From the NCBI RefSeq assembly GCF_920984735.1, contig NZ_CAKLBU010000001.1, forward strand, positions 248,001-312,000: 64,000 nucleotides of DNA, in the 5' to 3' direction. Positions 18,717-27,500 of the stretch are shown here, piece by piece. A program made the translations under genes and the position numbers. The stretch comes from Pedobacter sp. Leaf250 (GTDB lineage: Bacteria; Bacteroidota; Bacteroidia; Sphingobacteriales; Sphingobacteriaceae). The notes under the pieces were generated by a model. The model saw nothing but the letters and a program-made list of their open reading frames with translations. It was not told the origin of the DNA and made no database searches. Positions within the stretch are counted from its first letter, which is position 1; each line of letters begins with the position of its first letter.

Positions 18717-20061
18717 GTTTAGGTAGAATAATGATGATGGTACTTTTTTCACCATGTGAGGGAGGTATTTCTATTTTGCCTTTGAATAAATTGATGATCT
18801 TTTGTGCCATGTACAGACCCATTCCTTCACCTTTTTTTCCAACTTCCTCCGATCTGGTGTAAAACGGTTTGAAAACCTCTTCATGCTCCAACAATGGTAT
18901 ACCTGGACCTTTGTCTGTGATTTCAACTATAAAATTTTCATCCCTTTGCAACAATTTACAGATTACTGCCTGGTTGTTGGAAAATTTAAAAGCATTGGAA
19001 ATAATGTTATCAAGTACAATTTGCAGCAACACCTGGTTTGCTGATACCATTGGTTGATCATCTTTTAAATTATCAATAATTTCAATTTTTAGATTTTTTT
19101 GCTGCTGCCATTCCTCTTGTATCTTAAGCAATAAACTATTGAGCTGAATGGGAAAAAGTTGTGAATTGATCAATTCCATATCCATTTTTGCCAATGCTAG
19201 CAATCCAGTGATAATGTGATCCATTTTTTCAGCATCATCCAGTATGGAATGAATTACTTTTTGATAGGCGGTAACATCCCTTTCTTTCGATAACGCAAGT
19301 TCAGCAGCCATCATCATTCGCGTAACAGGTGTTCTCAATTCATGCGAGGCATTGGCTACAAAGGTTTTTTGAAGAATAAAAGCCTGTTCCAATTCATTCA
19401 TTAAATGATTAAAGTTTTTAGCAATCAGATTGATTTCATCTTTGGTGTCGCTTTCTTCAACCCTGAACTCCATGTTTTCAAGACCTATTTGCTTCACTTC
19501 GGTCATGAATTTTTTTAATGGCTTAAGCATTTTCTCTGCAATCCATCGGCTCAATAGAAGAACGATAAGAGAGATCAATACAAACACAAATATCATGATC
19601 CTCAATAATTTTACCAGCCTATCGTGCGAGCCTTGGTCTGTTGCCGAAGCTAAAATCACAAAATCGCCTTGGTTATCTTTATAGTAAATGCCAACAACCT
19701 GCCTTTCTCCATCAGTATATTTTAAACGTTTGTTTTTTCTAACCTTTTCTATGGTTGCTTTCGACCAGTATTGTGCAGAATCACCAATAAATGTTGCCCT
19801 GTTTTTATAGTCGTAAATACGGGTTACTTCGCCGTTTAATTTTTGCAAATACTTATGGCGAACGTCATTCATGGCATCACGACTAATTTCATCGGCTTCC
19901 AAATAGAGCTTAGCGGTAACCATTGTTCTATCTGTTAGGCGTTCAAAAAAATCAGCCTCCAGAAATTTCATGAAAGTAAAATAAATCACACACAACACGG
20001 CGAAAAGCATAGAAGTGCTTATCAAAGTAAAGTAAAGTGCAATGCGATCTTTTATTTTCAT
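18712..20061 (-). CDS. sensor histidine kinase of the metal-efflux two-component system
   Basis: A 449-residue kinase with TM helices at about residues 10-30 and 150-171 enclosing a periplasmic sensor of about 115 residues. A HAMP region follows, then HisKA with NASHELRTPVTR (phospho-acceptor His240) and HATPase_c with N-box DNIISNAFKF (Asn352/Asn356), G1 DKGPGIP and G2 GEGMGL. The sensor loop has no Cys or His cluster; metal recognition is not evident from sequence. Its start overlaps the regulator stop by one base (TAATG), showing translational coupling. The czcCBA genes follow downstream. Confidence 0.92.
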   Translation of the reverse strand: MKIKDRIALYFTLISTSMLFAVLCVIYFTFMKFLEADFFERLTDRTMVTAKLYLEADEISRDAMNDVRHKYLQKLNGEVTRIYDYKNRATFIGDSAQYWSKATIEKVRKNKRLKYTDGERQVVGIYYKDNQGDFVILASATDQGSHDRLVKLLRIMIFVFVLISLIVLLLSRWIAEKMLKPLKKFMTEVKQIGLENMEFRVEESDTKDEINLIAKNFNHLMNELEQAFILQKTFVANASHELRTPVTRMMMAAELALSKERDVTAYQKVIHSILDDAEKMDHIITGLLALAKMDMELINSQLFPIQLNSLLLKIQEEWQQQKNLKIEIIDNLKDDQPMVSANQVLLQIVLDNIISNAFKFSNNQAVICKLLQRDENFIVEITDKGPGIPLLEHEEVFKPFYTRSEEVGKKGEGMGLYMAQKIINLFKGKIEIPPSHGEKSTIIIILPKL

Positions 20062-20738
20062 TATTTAAAAATGTAACCCATATTAATTTTTGTATGAATT
20101 AGTTTCCTCTCAAAATGTTTATCTATTTTTTTTCGCAGAAAATTCACATAAACATCAATTACATTAGTTCCGGTATCGAAATTTATATCCCAGGCTTTTT
20201 CGGCAATATACTGGCGTGATAATAAACGGTTAGGATTCCTTAAAAACAATTCGAGCAAAACAAATTCCTTGGCGCTAAGCTCAATGTTTTTTCCTGCTCT
20301 GGTGACCTCTTTACTGCTGGTATCCATTATTAAATCTTCAAAAGTGAGTTGATGGTCTAAAATGTTTTTTACCGGATTTTGTCTTCTCAACAGGGCTGAT
20401 ACACGGGCCAAAAGCTCTTTCAAATGAAAAGGTTTTACTAAATAATCATCAGCCCCGGCATCCAAACCGGTAACTTTATCATCTACCGATCCCATGGCAG
20501 TAAGCAACAAAACAGGGGTTTGATCATTGTTTTCCCTTAATCGTTTGCAAACCTGAATACCACTCAAACCTGGCATCATAATATCTACAATTAAAAGATC
20601 ATAATTAGCATTAAGAAAACGATCCATTGCATCAATGCCATTAAAAACGATCTCGACCTGGTAACCATTTTCTTCCAATGCAGATTTTAGTAGATCGGCA
20701 ATTTTATGATCATCTTCAGCTATTCCTATTTTAAGCAT
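20061..20738 (-). CDS. OmpR/PhoB-family response regulator, probable activator of czcCBA
   Basis: A 225-residue regulator: receiver domain with acidic pocket Asp9/Asp10, phospho-acceptor Asp52 (in IVDIMMPG) and Lys102 (VKPF), then a winged-helix DNA-binding domain (ELSAKEFVLLELFLRN; TNVIDVYVNFLRKKID). Regulators of this type next to heavy-metal RND genes (CusR, CzcR) switch on the efflux operon. A promoter with two repeats like those before czcC lies upstream, so the gene probably controls itself. The -7 box is so close to the ATG that the mRNA may be nearly leaderless. Confidence 0.93.
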   Translation of the reverse strand: MLKIGIAEDDHKIADLLKSALEENGYQVEIVFNGIDAMDRFLNANYDLLIVDIMMPGLSGIQVCKRLRENNDQTPVLLLTAMGSVDDKVTGLDAGADDYLVKPFHLKELLARVSALLRRQNPVKNILDHQLTFEDLIMDTSSKEVTRAGKNIELSAKEFVLLELFLRNPNRLLSRQYIAEKAWDINFDTGTNVIDVYVNFLRKKIDKHFERKLIHTKINMGYIFK

Positions 20739-20742
20739 TTAG

Positions 20743-20777
20743 CAAAAATAAGGATCTCATCTTAAATCGAGATTAAA
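20743..20777 (-). promoter_or_regulatory. response-regulator promoter with two OmpR-type repeats (autoregulation)
   Basis: On the minus strand, -7 box TATTTTTG (20743-20750), a 9-base gap, then TTTAAGA (20760-20766), spacer TCGA and TTTAATC (20771-20777). The 9-base gap, 4-base spacer and 7-mers reproduce the czcC promoter, including the same TCGA spacer. A third unit in register is not seen. Confidence 0.6.
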
Positions 20778-20787
20778 ATGATTATCG

Positions 20788-21489
20788 TTAAATTGATTTA
20801 AGATTTGGAATTAGATTTAAAAAGGCTTGAAAGTTGGCTGCGTATTTCTTTTTATCGAGCTTAAAATAGAATGCACCTTTCTTAGAGCCCGATTTATCTT
20901 TTTCTTCGAGTTTGATAAGCAATCCTGTAGAGCTTATTTTTCTGCTAAAATTCCTTGTATCGATTTTGGTATCATTCACTTCCTCAAAAAGGATTTGCAA
21001 TTGCGGAATTGTAAATTTTTTAGGGAGCATTTCGAATAAAATAGGGTGAAGGGCAGCTTTATACCTTAGTTTTTTTCTTGCATCGATAACCATTTTGTCA
21101 TGGTCGAAAATTAATTTCGGACGATCATTAATTAAAAACCATTCTGCATGGAAATCGTCGTTAATTTGTGTTTGATATTTATTTATATCTATGAGGGCAA
21201 AGTAACCAACCGAAAGTGTTCGCTCAATCGGATCCCTTTTCGGTTCGCCATAAATTTGAAGTTGTTCTAGATAAATTCCCTCCAAACCTGTGTTTTTCTT
21301 CAAAATCCTGTTTGCTGCATCGTCTGGACTTTCATCTTCAGCAACAAAACCACCTATTAAACTCCATTTATCTTTTTCGGGTTCTAAACCTCTTTTAACT
21401 AACAAAATTTTTAAATGTTCTCCATCAAATCCAAATACAATACAATCTACTGCAACTAAATAATGCGGTTGACCAGAATATCCTCTCAT
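20788..21489 (-). CDS. NUDIX-fold transcriptional regulator with C-terminal winged helix (NrtR/AraR-like)
   Basis: An N-terminal NUDIX domain (LVAVDCIVFGFDGEHLKILLVKRG...) is joined to a C-terminal winged-helix region (about the last 90 residues, FTIPQLQILFEEVNDTKIDTRNFSRKI). The NUDIX box reads GGFVAEDESPDDAANRILKK: the REUxEE catalytic core is replaced by RILKKN, so hydrolysis is unlikely and a sugar-sensing or nucleotide-sensing regulator is more probable, as in NrtR and Bacteroides AraR-type proteins. The ATG at 21489 is preferred to an in-frame GTG at 21555, because it aligns with the family start and leaves the operator-like repeat outside the gene. It is divergent from galK. Confidence 0.82.
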   Translation of the reverse strand: MRGYSGQPHYLVAVDCIVFGFDGEHLKILLVKRGLEPEKDKWSLIGGFVAEDESPDDAANRILKKNTGLEGIYLEQLQIYGEPKRDPIERTLSVGYFALIDINKYQTQINDDFHAEWFLINDRPKLIFDHDKMVIDARKKLRYKAALHPILFEMLPKKFTIPQLQILFEEVNDTKIDTRNFSRKISSTGLLIKLEEKDKSGSKKGAFYFKLDKKKYAANFQAFLNLIPNLKSI

Positions 21490-21533
21490 TGCGTTTCGGT
21501 TAGCGTTTAAAAATTTCCCTAAATTATAAAAAT

Positions 21534-21578
21534 TTGATAAATTATTAATTGTCACTTTTACATTTAATAATTTATCAA
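21534..21578. promoter_or_regulatory. operator-like perfect inverted repeat between the NUDIX regulator and galK
   Basis: TTGATAAATTATTAA (21534-21548) and its exact reverse complement (21564-21578) are separated by 15 bases. Each arm is itself a near palindrome (TTGATAA-A-TTATTAA, 6 of 7 pairs), so the region may hold two operator sites 30 bp apart. It abuts a TAnnTTTG box at 21579-21586. Likely the target of the adjacent regulator; inferred. Confidence 0.65.
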
Positions 21579-21592
21579 TAGCTTTGTTAAAA

Positions 21593-21600
21593 TAGGTTTG
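21593..21600 (+). promoter_or_regulatory. galK: galK -7 box candidate (TAGGTTTG)
   Basis: TAGGTTTG matches TAnnTTTG. A second candidate, TAGCTTTG, lies at 21579-21586 directly beside the inverted repeat. Either would give a leader of 30-50 nt to the ATG at 21638. Confidence 0.5.
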
Positions 21601-21624
21601 AAGTAAATTCGCCTAATTCAAAAT

Positions 21625-21630
21625 AGGAGG
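21625..21630 (+). promoter_or_regulatory. galK: strong Shine-Dalgarno of galK
   Basis: AGGAGG seven bases before the ATG. Such a full Shine-Dalgarno sequence is unusual in Bacteroidota and is not seen before most genes of this window; it fixes the galK start at 21638. Confidence 0.7.
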
Positions 21631-21637
21631 AGTAGTT

Positions 21638-22789
21638 ATGGATATAGAACTTTTAAAAACATCATTTAGAAATATTTTCCAGGTAGAACCAGTAATTGTT
21701 AAATCGCCAGGTAGAATCAACATTATTGGCGAACATACCGATTACAATGATGGTTTTGTGATGCCAGCGGCAATAAATAAAGGAATTTATGTAGCGGTAT
21801 CGAAAAGGGAAGATAATGAAATGCATCTTTATTCAGAAAGCTATCAGCAGTTACATATTTGTGGTATAGAGCGAATTGAAAAATCGGATAAAGCCTGGGC
21901 AAATTACATTCTTGGTGTTGCCGATCAAATGAAAAATAGAGGTTATAAGTTTACTGGATTTAATTTATACTTAGATGGAAATGTGCCTTTAGGTGCTGGT
22001 TTATCATCTTCAGCAGCATTAGAGTGTGCTACCGCTTTTGCCCTAAACTATATAAACAATATAGGAATTTCTAAGATGGATCTGGCATTAATTTCGCAAA
22101 AGGCCGAACATGTATTTGCAGGGGTAAATTGCGGAATTATGGATCAATTTGCTTCAGTTTTCGGAAAGAAAGACCAAGCTGTAATGCTCGATTGCCGATC
22201 GATGAAATATGTTTACATCCCCTTAAAGTTGGATGGCTATAAACTTGTTCTCTTGAATACAAATGTTAAACATTCGCTTTCAGATTCGGCCTACAATACC
22301 CGAAGATCGCAATGCGAACAGGGTGTGAAGTGGATTAAAGAACATTTCCCAAAAATTTCTAGCTTACGCGATGTGAGTTTGGAGATGCTTGAAAAATTTG
22401 TTAAACCTAAAGACTCGGAAGTGTTTAAAAAATGTGCTTATGTAGTTGATGAAAATGAAAGGGTTATAAAAGCTGTTGATCAATTGGGAAATGGCGATTT
22501 AGTTGCTTTGGGAGAACTGATGTTTGCAACACATGGGGGATTGAGCAAAGATTATGAAGTAAGTTGTAAAGAACTTGATTTTTTAGTTGATTTTGTAAAA
22601 GATTTTGATGGGGTACTCGGAGCTAGAATGATGGGTGGAGGATTTGGTGGTTGTACACTTAACATCATAAGAAATGAAAGAATCGATGTATTAATCGAGC
22701 AAATTAAAGCTGCTTATCAACGTGAATTTAATTTGCAACTTGATGCTTATGTAGTTGAAACTGATAACGGATCAGAATTGATTGGGTAA
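21638..22789 (+). CDS. galK: galactokinase GalK
   Basis: A 383-residue GHMP kinase that phosphorylates galactose at C1 with ATP in the Leloir pathway. Signature motifs are in order: GRINIIGEHTDYNDGFVMP (galactokinase signature, residues 25-43), the ATP loop PLGAGLSSSAALE, the catalytic region VNCGIMDQFAS, and GGGFGGCTLNI near the C-terminus. galT and a transporter are not adjacent. The divergent NUDIX-winged-helix gene and the inverted repeat between them suggest local control. Confidence 0.96.
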   Translation: MDIELLKTSFRNIFQVEPVIVKSPGRINIIGEHTDYNDGFVMPAAINKGIYVAVSKREDNEMHLYSESYQQLHICGIERIEKSDKAWANYILGVADQMKNRGYKFTGFNLYLDGNVPLGAGLSSSAALECATAFALNYINNIGISKMDLALISQKAEHVFAGVNCGIMDQFASVFGKKDQAVMLDCRSMKYVYIPLKLDGYKLVLLNTNVKHSLSDSAYNTRRSQCEQGVKWIKEHFPKISSLRDVSLEMLEKFVKPKDSEVFKKCAYVVDENERVIKAVDQLGNGDLVALGELMFATHGGLSKDYEVSCKELDFLVDFVKDFDGVLGARMMGGGFGGCTLNIIRNERIDVLIEQIKAAYQREFNLQLDAYVVETDNGSELIG

Positions 22790-22838
22790 GCTGATATAAA
22801 ATTTTTTGCTAAGTATCGCTGCAGGCTTGTTAAAATAT

Positions 22839-23162
22839 TTAGCGTTGCATGCGGGGTCTTTTTCCTTTATTTGGTACTGCACTGCCCGCTGGCTTTGGCT
22901 TGAAAACTTTTTTAGGTGCTTCTTCTGCGCTTTGCTTAACAGTAATAACGTTTCCTTTAAAAGTTTCTCCATTTAACATCGAGATGATGTTACTGGCATC
23001 AGCCTGGTTTATTACCTCAATAAATGCATAACCTTTGCATTTTCCGGTTGCTCTGTCTCTTACAACTTTAATAGTTTCAATTTTACCGTGAAGGCTGACA
23101 AAGATTGCCAAATCCATTTCTTGAATATTATCTGCAAGGCCGCCAATAAAAAGCTTAATCAT
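22839..23162 (-). CDS. RNA-recognition-motif (RRM) RNA-binding protein
   Basis: A 107-residue protein with one RRM: RNP2 LFIGGL at residues 4-9 and RNP1 KGYAFIEV at residues 43-50, followed by a basic, Pro/Lys-rich tail of about 30 residues. Small RRM proteins of this form are common in Bacteroidota and cyanobacteria and bind RNA, often with cold-related expression; targets are unknown. Convergent with galK. Confidence 0.9.
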   Translation of the reverse strand: MIKLFIGGLADNIQEMDLAIFVSLHGKIETIKVVRDRATGKCKGYAFIEVINQADASNIISMLNGETFKGNVITVKQSAEEAPKKVFKPKPAGSAVPNKGKRPRMQR

Positions 23163-23442
23163 AAAGAGATTGTTAACTTCAGGATGAATCGTATATTCAT
23201 TAAGGATAAAATACGATATGTTTAATTATGGCGCAAAATAAACATTATTAAAGCATTATCAAATGAAAATTCATCATTTTGTTAGAAAATTTTAATCCAT
23301 TTTACTGTCCGGTTATAATATTTCTGTATTATGTTTAAAATATGATAGAATTTAAAGAATTTAATGCTTTTAAGTTTTCAAAATGTACTTATCTAAATTT
23401 TTTATCCTTAACTTTTTTTAATGATTTGTAATGAGTTAATGT
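23163..23442. other. AT-rich divergent intergenic region, no gene seen
   Basis: Spacer between the RRM gene and the OmpA-like gene. No ORF or clear TAnnTTTG box could be supported. The 3' part (23443-23484) carries the possible structured leader described separately. Confidence 0.5.
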
Positions 23443-23482
23443 TGCGAAGTGTGCCTGGAAGGCCTTAGTCGGCCTTTGAAAC
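23443..23482 (+). ncRNA. possible structured RNA leader upstream of the OmpA-like lipoprotein
   Basis: Nested complementary segments suggest a three-part stem: TTGC with GCAA, AAGT with ACTT, and an inner 6-bp GC-rich hairpin AAGGCC (23459-23464) with GGCCTT (23471-23476). No U-run follows the inner hairpin, so it is not a plain terminator. It would lie about 45 bases before the start codon. It matches no riboswitch class I recognise. Confidence 0.3.
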
Positions 23483-23528
23483 TTTACGGCAAGGAATTTG
23501 TTAAGCTATAATCTAAAAATACAAGATT

Positions 23529-24392
23529 ATGAAATTATACAAATCATTCCCAATTGTGCTTTTGGCAATTATTCTTGTTTCTGGTTGTGTAAGCAATAAG
23601 AAATATGCTGAATTGCAAGATACTTACTCCAAATTAAGGGAGCGAAACCAAGAGCTTAGCAATCAATTTCAGGATAGTCAACGTGAACTAACTGGCGCTA
23701 CCAGCAGAGTGAAAAGTTTAGAAGAGCAAATTGCTTCAGAGAAAGCAAACGTAACTGCACTTCAGGATGCTTTAAATAAATGTTTAAGTTCTAGCAATCA
23801 AGGAAATGTTAATATTTCAAAATTGGTTGATGAAATTAATAGTTCAAATAAATACATCAAACAGTTAGTAAATGCCAAAAATAAAAGTGATTCACTTAAT
23901 ATGGTGTTAACGAATAATTTAACCCGTTCATTAAGCAGAGAAGAACTAAGCGATGTCGATGTTCAGGTTTTAAAAGGAGTGGTTTATATCTCGTTAGCCG
24001 ATAACATGTTATATAAATCTGGTGGATTTGAGGTTAGCGATAAAGCTGGCGAAACGCTTAGCAAAATCGCTAAAATTATTCAAGACTATAGTTCTTATGA
24101 TGTTTTGATTGAAGGTAATACAGATAACGTTCCAATTTCGCAGCCAAATATTCGTAACAACTGGGATTTAAGTGCGTTACGTGCATCTTCAGTTGTACAA
24201 GTTTTGCAAAACAAATATTCAGTCGATCCAAAACGTTTAACCGCTGGCGGCAGAGGTGAATATAATCCTGTTGCAGACAATGCTACACCAGCTGGCAAAG
24301 CGAAAAACAGACGTACACAAATTATCATCACTCCGAAATTGGATCAGTTTATGGATTTGATTGGTAAAGCACCAGAAGCATCACAAAAATAA
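23529..24392 (+). CDS. OmpA family lipoprotein with coiled coil
   Basis: A 287-residue protein: lipobox VSGC with Cys20, a coiled-coil region (about residues 28-115, with LEEQIASEKANVTALQDAL), then a C-terminal OmpA/MotB peptidoglycan-binding domain with LIEGNTDNVPI, NWDLSALRASSVVQVL and AGGRGEYNPV and the NRRTQIIITP end motif. It should sit in the outer membrane and hold it to peptidoglycan. Monocistronic, with its own terminator. Confidence 0.92.
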   Translation: MKLYKSFPIVLLAIILVSGCVSNKKYAELQDTYSKLRERNQELSNQFQDSQRELTGATSRVKSLEEQIASEKANVTALQDALNKCLSSSNQGNVNISKLVDEINSSNKYIKQLVNAKNKSDSLNMVLTNNLTRSLSREELSDVDVQVLKGVVYISLADNMLYKSGGFEVSDKAGETLSKIAKIIQDYSSYDVLIEGNTDNVPISQPNIRNNWDLSALRASSVVQVLQNKYSVDPKRLTAGGRGEYNPVADNATPAGKAKNRRTQIIITPKLDQFMDLIGKAPEASQK

Positions 24393-24410
24393 AATTATCA
24401 TACACAGTTC

Positions 24411-24440
24411 AAAGGCAGCTTAATTTAGGCTGCCTTTTTT
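24411..24440 (+). terminator. terminator after the OmpA-like gene
   Basis: A 9-bp perfect stem AAAGGCAGC (24411-24419) with GCTGCCTTT (24429-24437), 9-base loop, then a T-run. Confidence 0.85.
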
Positions 24441-24514
24441 ATTTAATAAATTTTCATTTCAAAATCAATTTGGGAATTTACTATATTCGGAGTTTAATAT
24501 AATGCTCCGTTTTT

Positions 24515-27500
24515 ATGAAATTAAAATTTCCATTATGGAATTTCTTTAGGTTTTTAAACCTTTTAATTATCCTATCTATATTCTTTAAAAGTAGTTTAGC
24601 TCAACAAACCAAACCCAAATACAATCTGCTATGGCAAATAAGTGGCAAAGGATTAAGTAAGCCATCTTTTTTATTTGGCTCCATGCATGTAAGAGATAAG
24701 AGAGCATTTAATTTTAGCGATTCTGTTATGAAGGCTATAGAAAATACATCTGCTTTTATCTTAGAAGTTCATCCAGACTCCCTATTGCAATCAATATTTG
24801 GATTATCAGCACAACCTGCAATGCAAAAGAGAATGAAAAATCTTCTTTCTGCTGAACAAAAAAGTGAATTAATAAAAAGATTTCAAGCGAAAAATGGTTA
24901 TAAACCAGATTCTGCCCAGCTTGATAATCCTGTATTAATTACATCGCTAATGACTCCAGATTATGCTAAGAAAGATGATAAACAAACTTTTATTGACGCC
25001 TATTTATATGGTATAGCCAAAACGATGAGAAAAAAAATCTTTGGTCTAGAGAAACCTTCAGATCAGGTCGATATAATGTATCAAAAGGATGATAGAATTC
25101 TAGGGCTTTTCGATAAGGATGAGGATTTCGAGCTTGAAAATTTAGATAAGATGGTCGCAATTTACGAAGGTGGTAATTTAGAAGAAATTACAGCTTTATT
25201 AAATGAAGGTGATGAAGATAATCTGAATTTGTTTAAGCGCAATAAAATAATGGCTGATGGAATAGATAGTCTTTTAAAATCAGAAAGTGTATTTGTTACT
25301 ATCGGTGCTGCTCATATGCTGGGCGAAAGTGGGGTAATTAATCTATTGAGAAAATTGGGATATCAACTGCACAAAGTTAAAGCCGATTTTACAGGTGTTG
25401 CCAATAATTATAAAATAGACCATTCTAAAATGAGTTGGACAAAATACTTAAACAGTGATGATAATTATGAAGTAGAATTTCCATCAAAACCTTTTGAAAT
25501 TAAAAAGATGATGAAAAAATCAGTAGTTTTTTCTGATTTAACTAACGATGCTATCTACACGGCCAATTCAAATTATATTGGTCCAATAAAAGGACTTAAA
25601 CCACAAGCTTACTTAGATACGCTATTTAAAAATTATCTAGGAGATGGTAGGGAGGTAATTTCAAAGAAAAGCGAGAATAGGTATGGGGCAGCTTCTATTG
25701 ACGCAGATATTAAAGCAAGCGGAAAATTCATCAGATTAGTTTTGGTGCTGAAAAACAATACACTTTATGGATTGAGTGTAGAAAATGAAGTTAACGATGT
25801 ACACGAACCCTATGCAGATAGATTTTTTAATTCGCTAAAAATTAATGACCCTACCCTCGCTAAAAATGTATCGTGGATCGATTATAAAAATGAAAAAGGA
25901 GGCTTCAGCTTAAAAGTTCCAAAAATGCCAGATGAGGTAATTAAAGAAGTATTAGATCCATCTTACCCTGATCATCCTTATGTGATGAATATTTATACAA
26001 TTGTTGATAAAATAAAATTAAATAGCTTTCTGTTTAAATACAATGATTTTCCAGATGGGATGTATGTATCCGATAAAAATTCTGTTTTTAATGGCTTAAT
26101 TAAACAATTTGAAAATAAAGGAACAATAACAGCTGCTCCAAAAATAATCTTTAACAATGGTTATGAAGGTAGAGGATTAGATATAAATATTCAAGGATAT
26201 GATATGAGGTTACAATTTTTTTTAAGAGGTAACAGAACTTATATGCTTTTAAAACAAAATTTATCTGATGATAAAACCATTGCTGATGATTCTTTTTTTA
26301 GCTCCTTTAAAATAGAAAATTATTTAGATGGCAAAAGCGAGCTTTTTGATATTGAACAAATGAGCGTTAAAACGCCGACTAAACCACAGCTAATATTGGA
26401 TAAGGATGAGTATGATTCTGAAACCTTTTTGGTTAATAGCAAAGCATATTTCGCTGGTAACGTTAATACTGGAGGTTTGTATATGATGGAAACTGCGCAT
26501 TTGAGTAAATATTACAAATCGGGCAATGTTGATTCCCTTTACGATGCCATGATTGAAAGCATAAGTATTAATAAAGATAGTTTATTAAAACACGAAAATG
26601 TGTTAGTAGGTGATACCAAAGGCAAAATATATCATTTTAAAGATACCTTATCAGGCAATAACAGGAAAATAAAGATGTGGTTAAATGGAGATAATTTTTT
26701 TTATCAATCGCTAATTGGAACTAAAGAAGAAATTGAAGGTAAGCAAGCAAATGAATTTTTCTCTACCGCAATACAAACATCAACTTCACAGCCGTTTGAC
26801 ATTAAATCATCAAAAGCAAAAATCTTACTTCAAGATTTAACAAATAAGGATTCTACAATTTTCAACTCTGCGTTCGGTGCGCTAAAATTTTATGTTTTTG
26901 ATGAATCTGAAATTCCATTAATCAAGGCCGCATTAAAATTAAAATATCCAAGCGATTCAATATTTAATGGTGTTCGAGCCAAATTAATTGATGTTTTAGG
27001 GAATTTGGATAAGAAAAATAGTGTCCCTTTCTTAATGGGATTATTTTCTGATATAAAAAATGCTGATCTAATAAGATCTAAAGCGCTAGTAAAAGTTGTA
27101 AAAATCGATTCTACTAAATACGATTGGTATATAAAAAGTCTATTAGATAGTAAACCATTAAACCTTGATAATTATTGGATGACTTTTTCGCCATTAACAG
27201 ACTCCTTGGCTTATGCAGCTCAACATTTCGATAAATTGTTACTATTAAAAAAGCAACCTCAATATAAAGGTAATATTATCGATCTAATAGCTGACATAAG
27301 CGTTTCTTCGAAGAATCAAGAATATATGTCTATAATAAATGCCAATAAGAAAGAAATATTTTCCACAGCTACTGAAGATTTAAATAAATATCTTGAAGAT
27401 GAAGACCGAAATTACGCTATGGAAATTTATGGCTATTTAAAAATCTTTCCAGTTACAGATTTATCAAAATTAGCAGATGAGTTTACCATTAAACTTGTAA

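Noticed and set aside
20788-21489. NUDIX gene as an active ADP-ribose or sugar-nucleotide pyrophosphatase
   Set aside because: All catalytic glutamates of the NUDIX box are replaced, and a winged helix follows, so a regulatory role is more likely.
21490-21555. GTG-initiated N-terminal extension of the NUDIX regulator
   Set aside because: It would place the inverted repeat inside the coding region, and the extra 22 residues do not belong to the NUDIX fold; the ATG at 21489 fits better.
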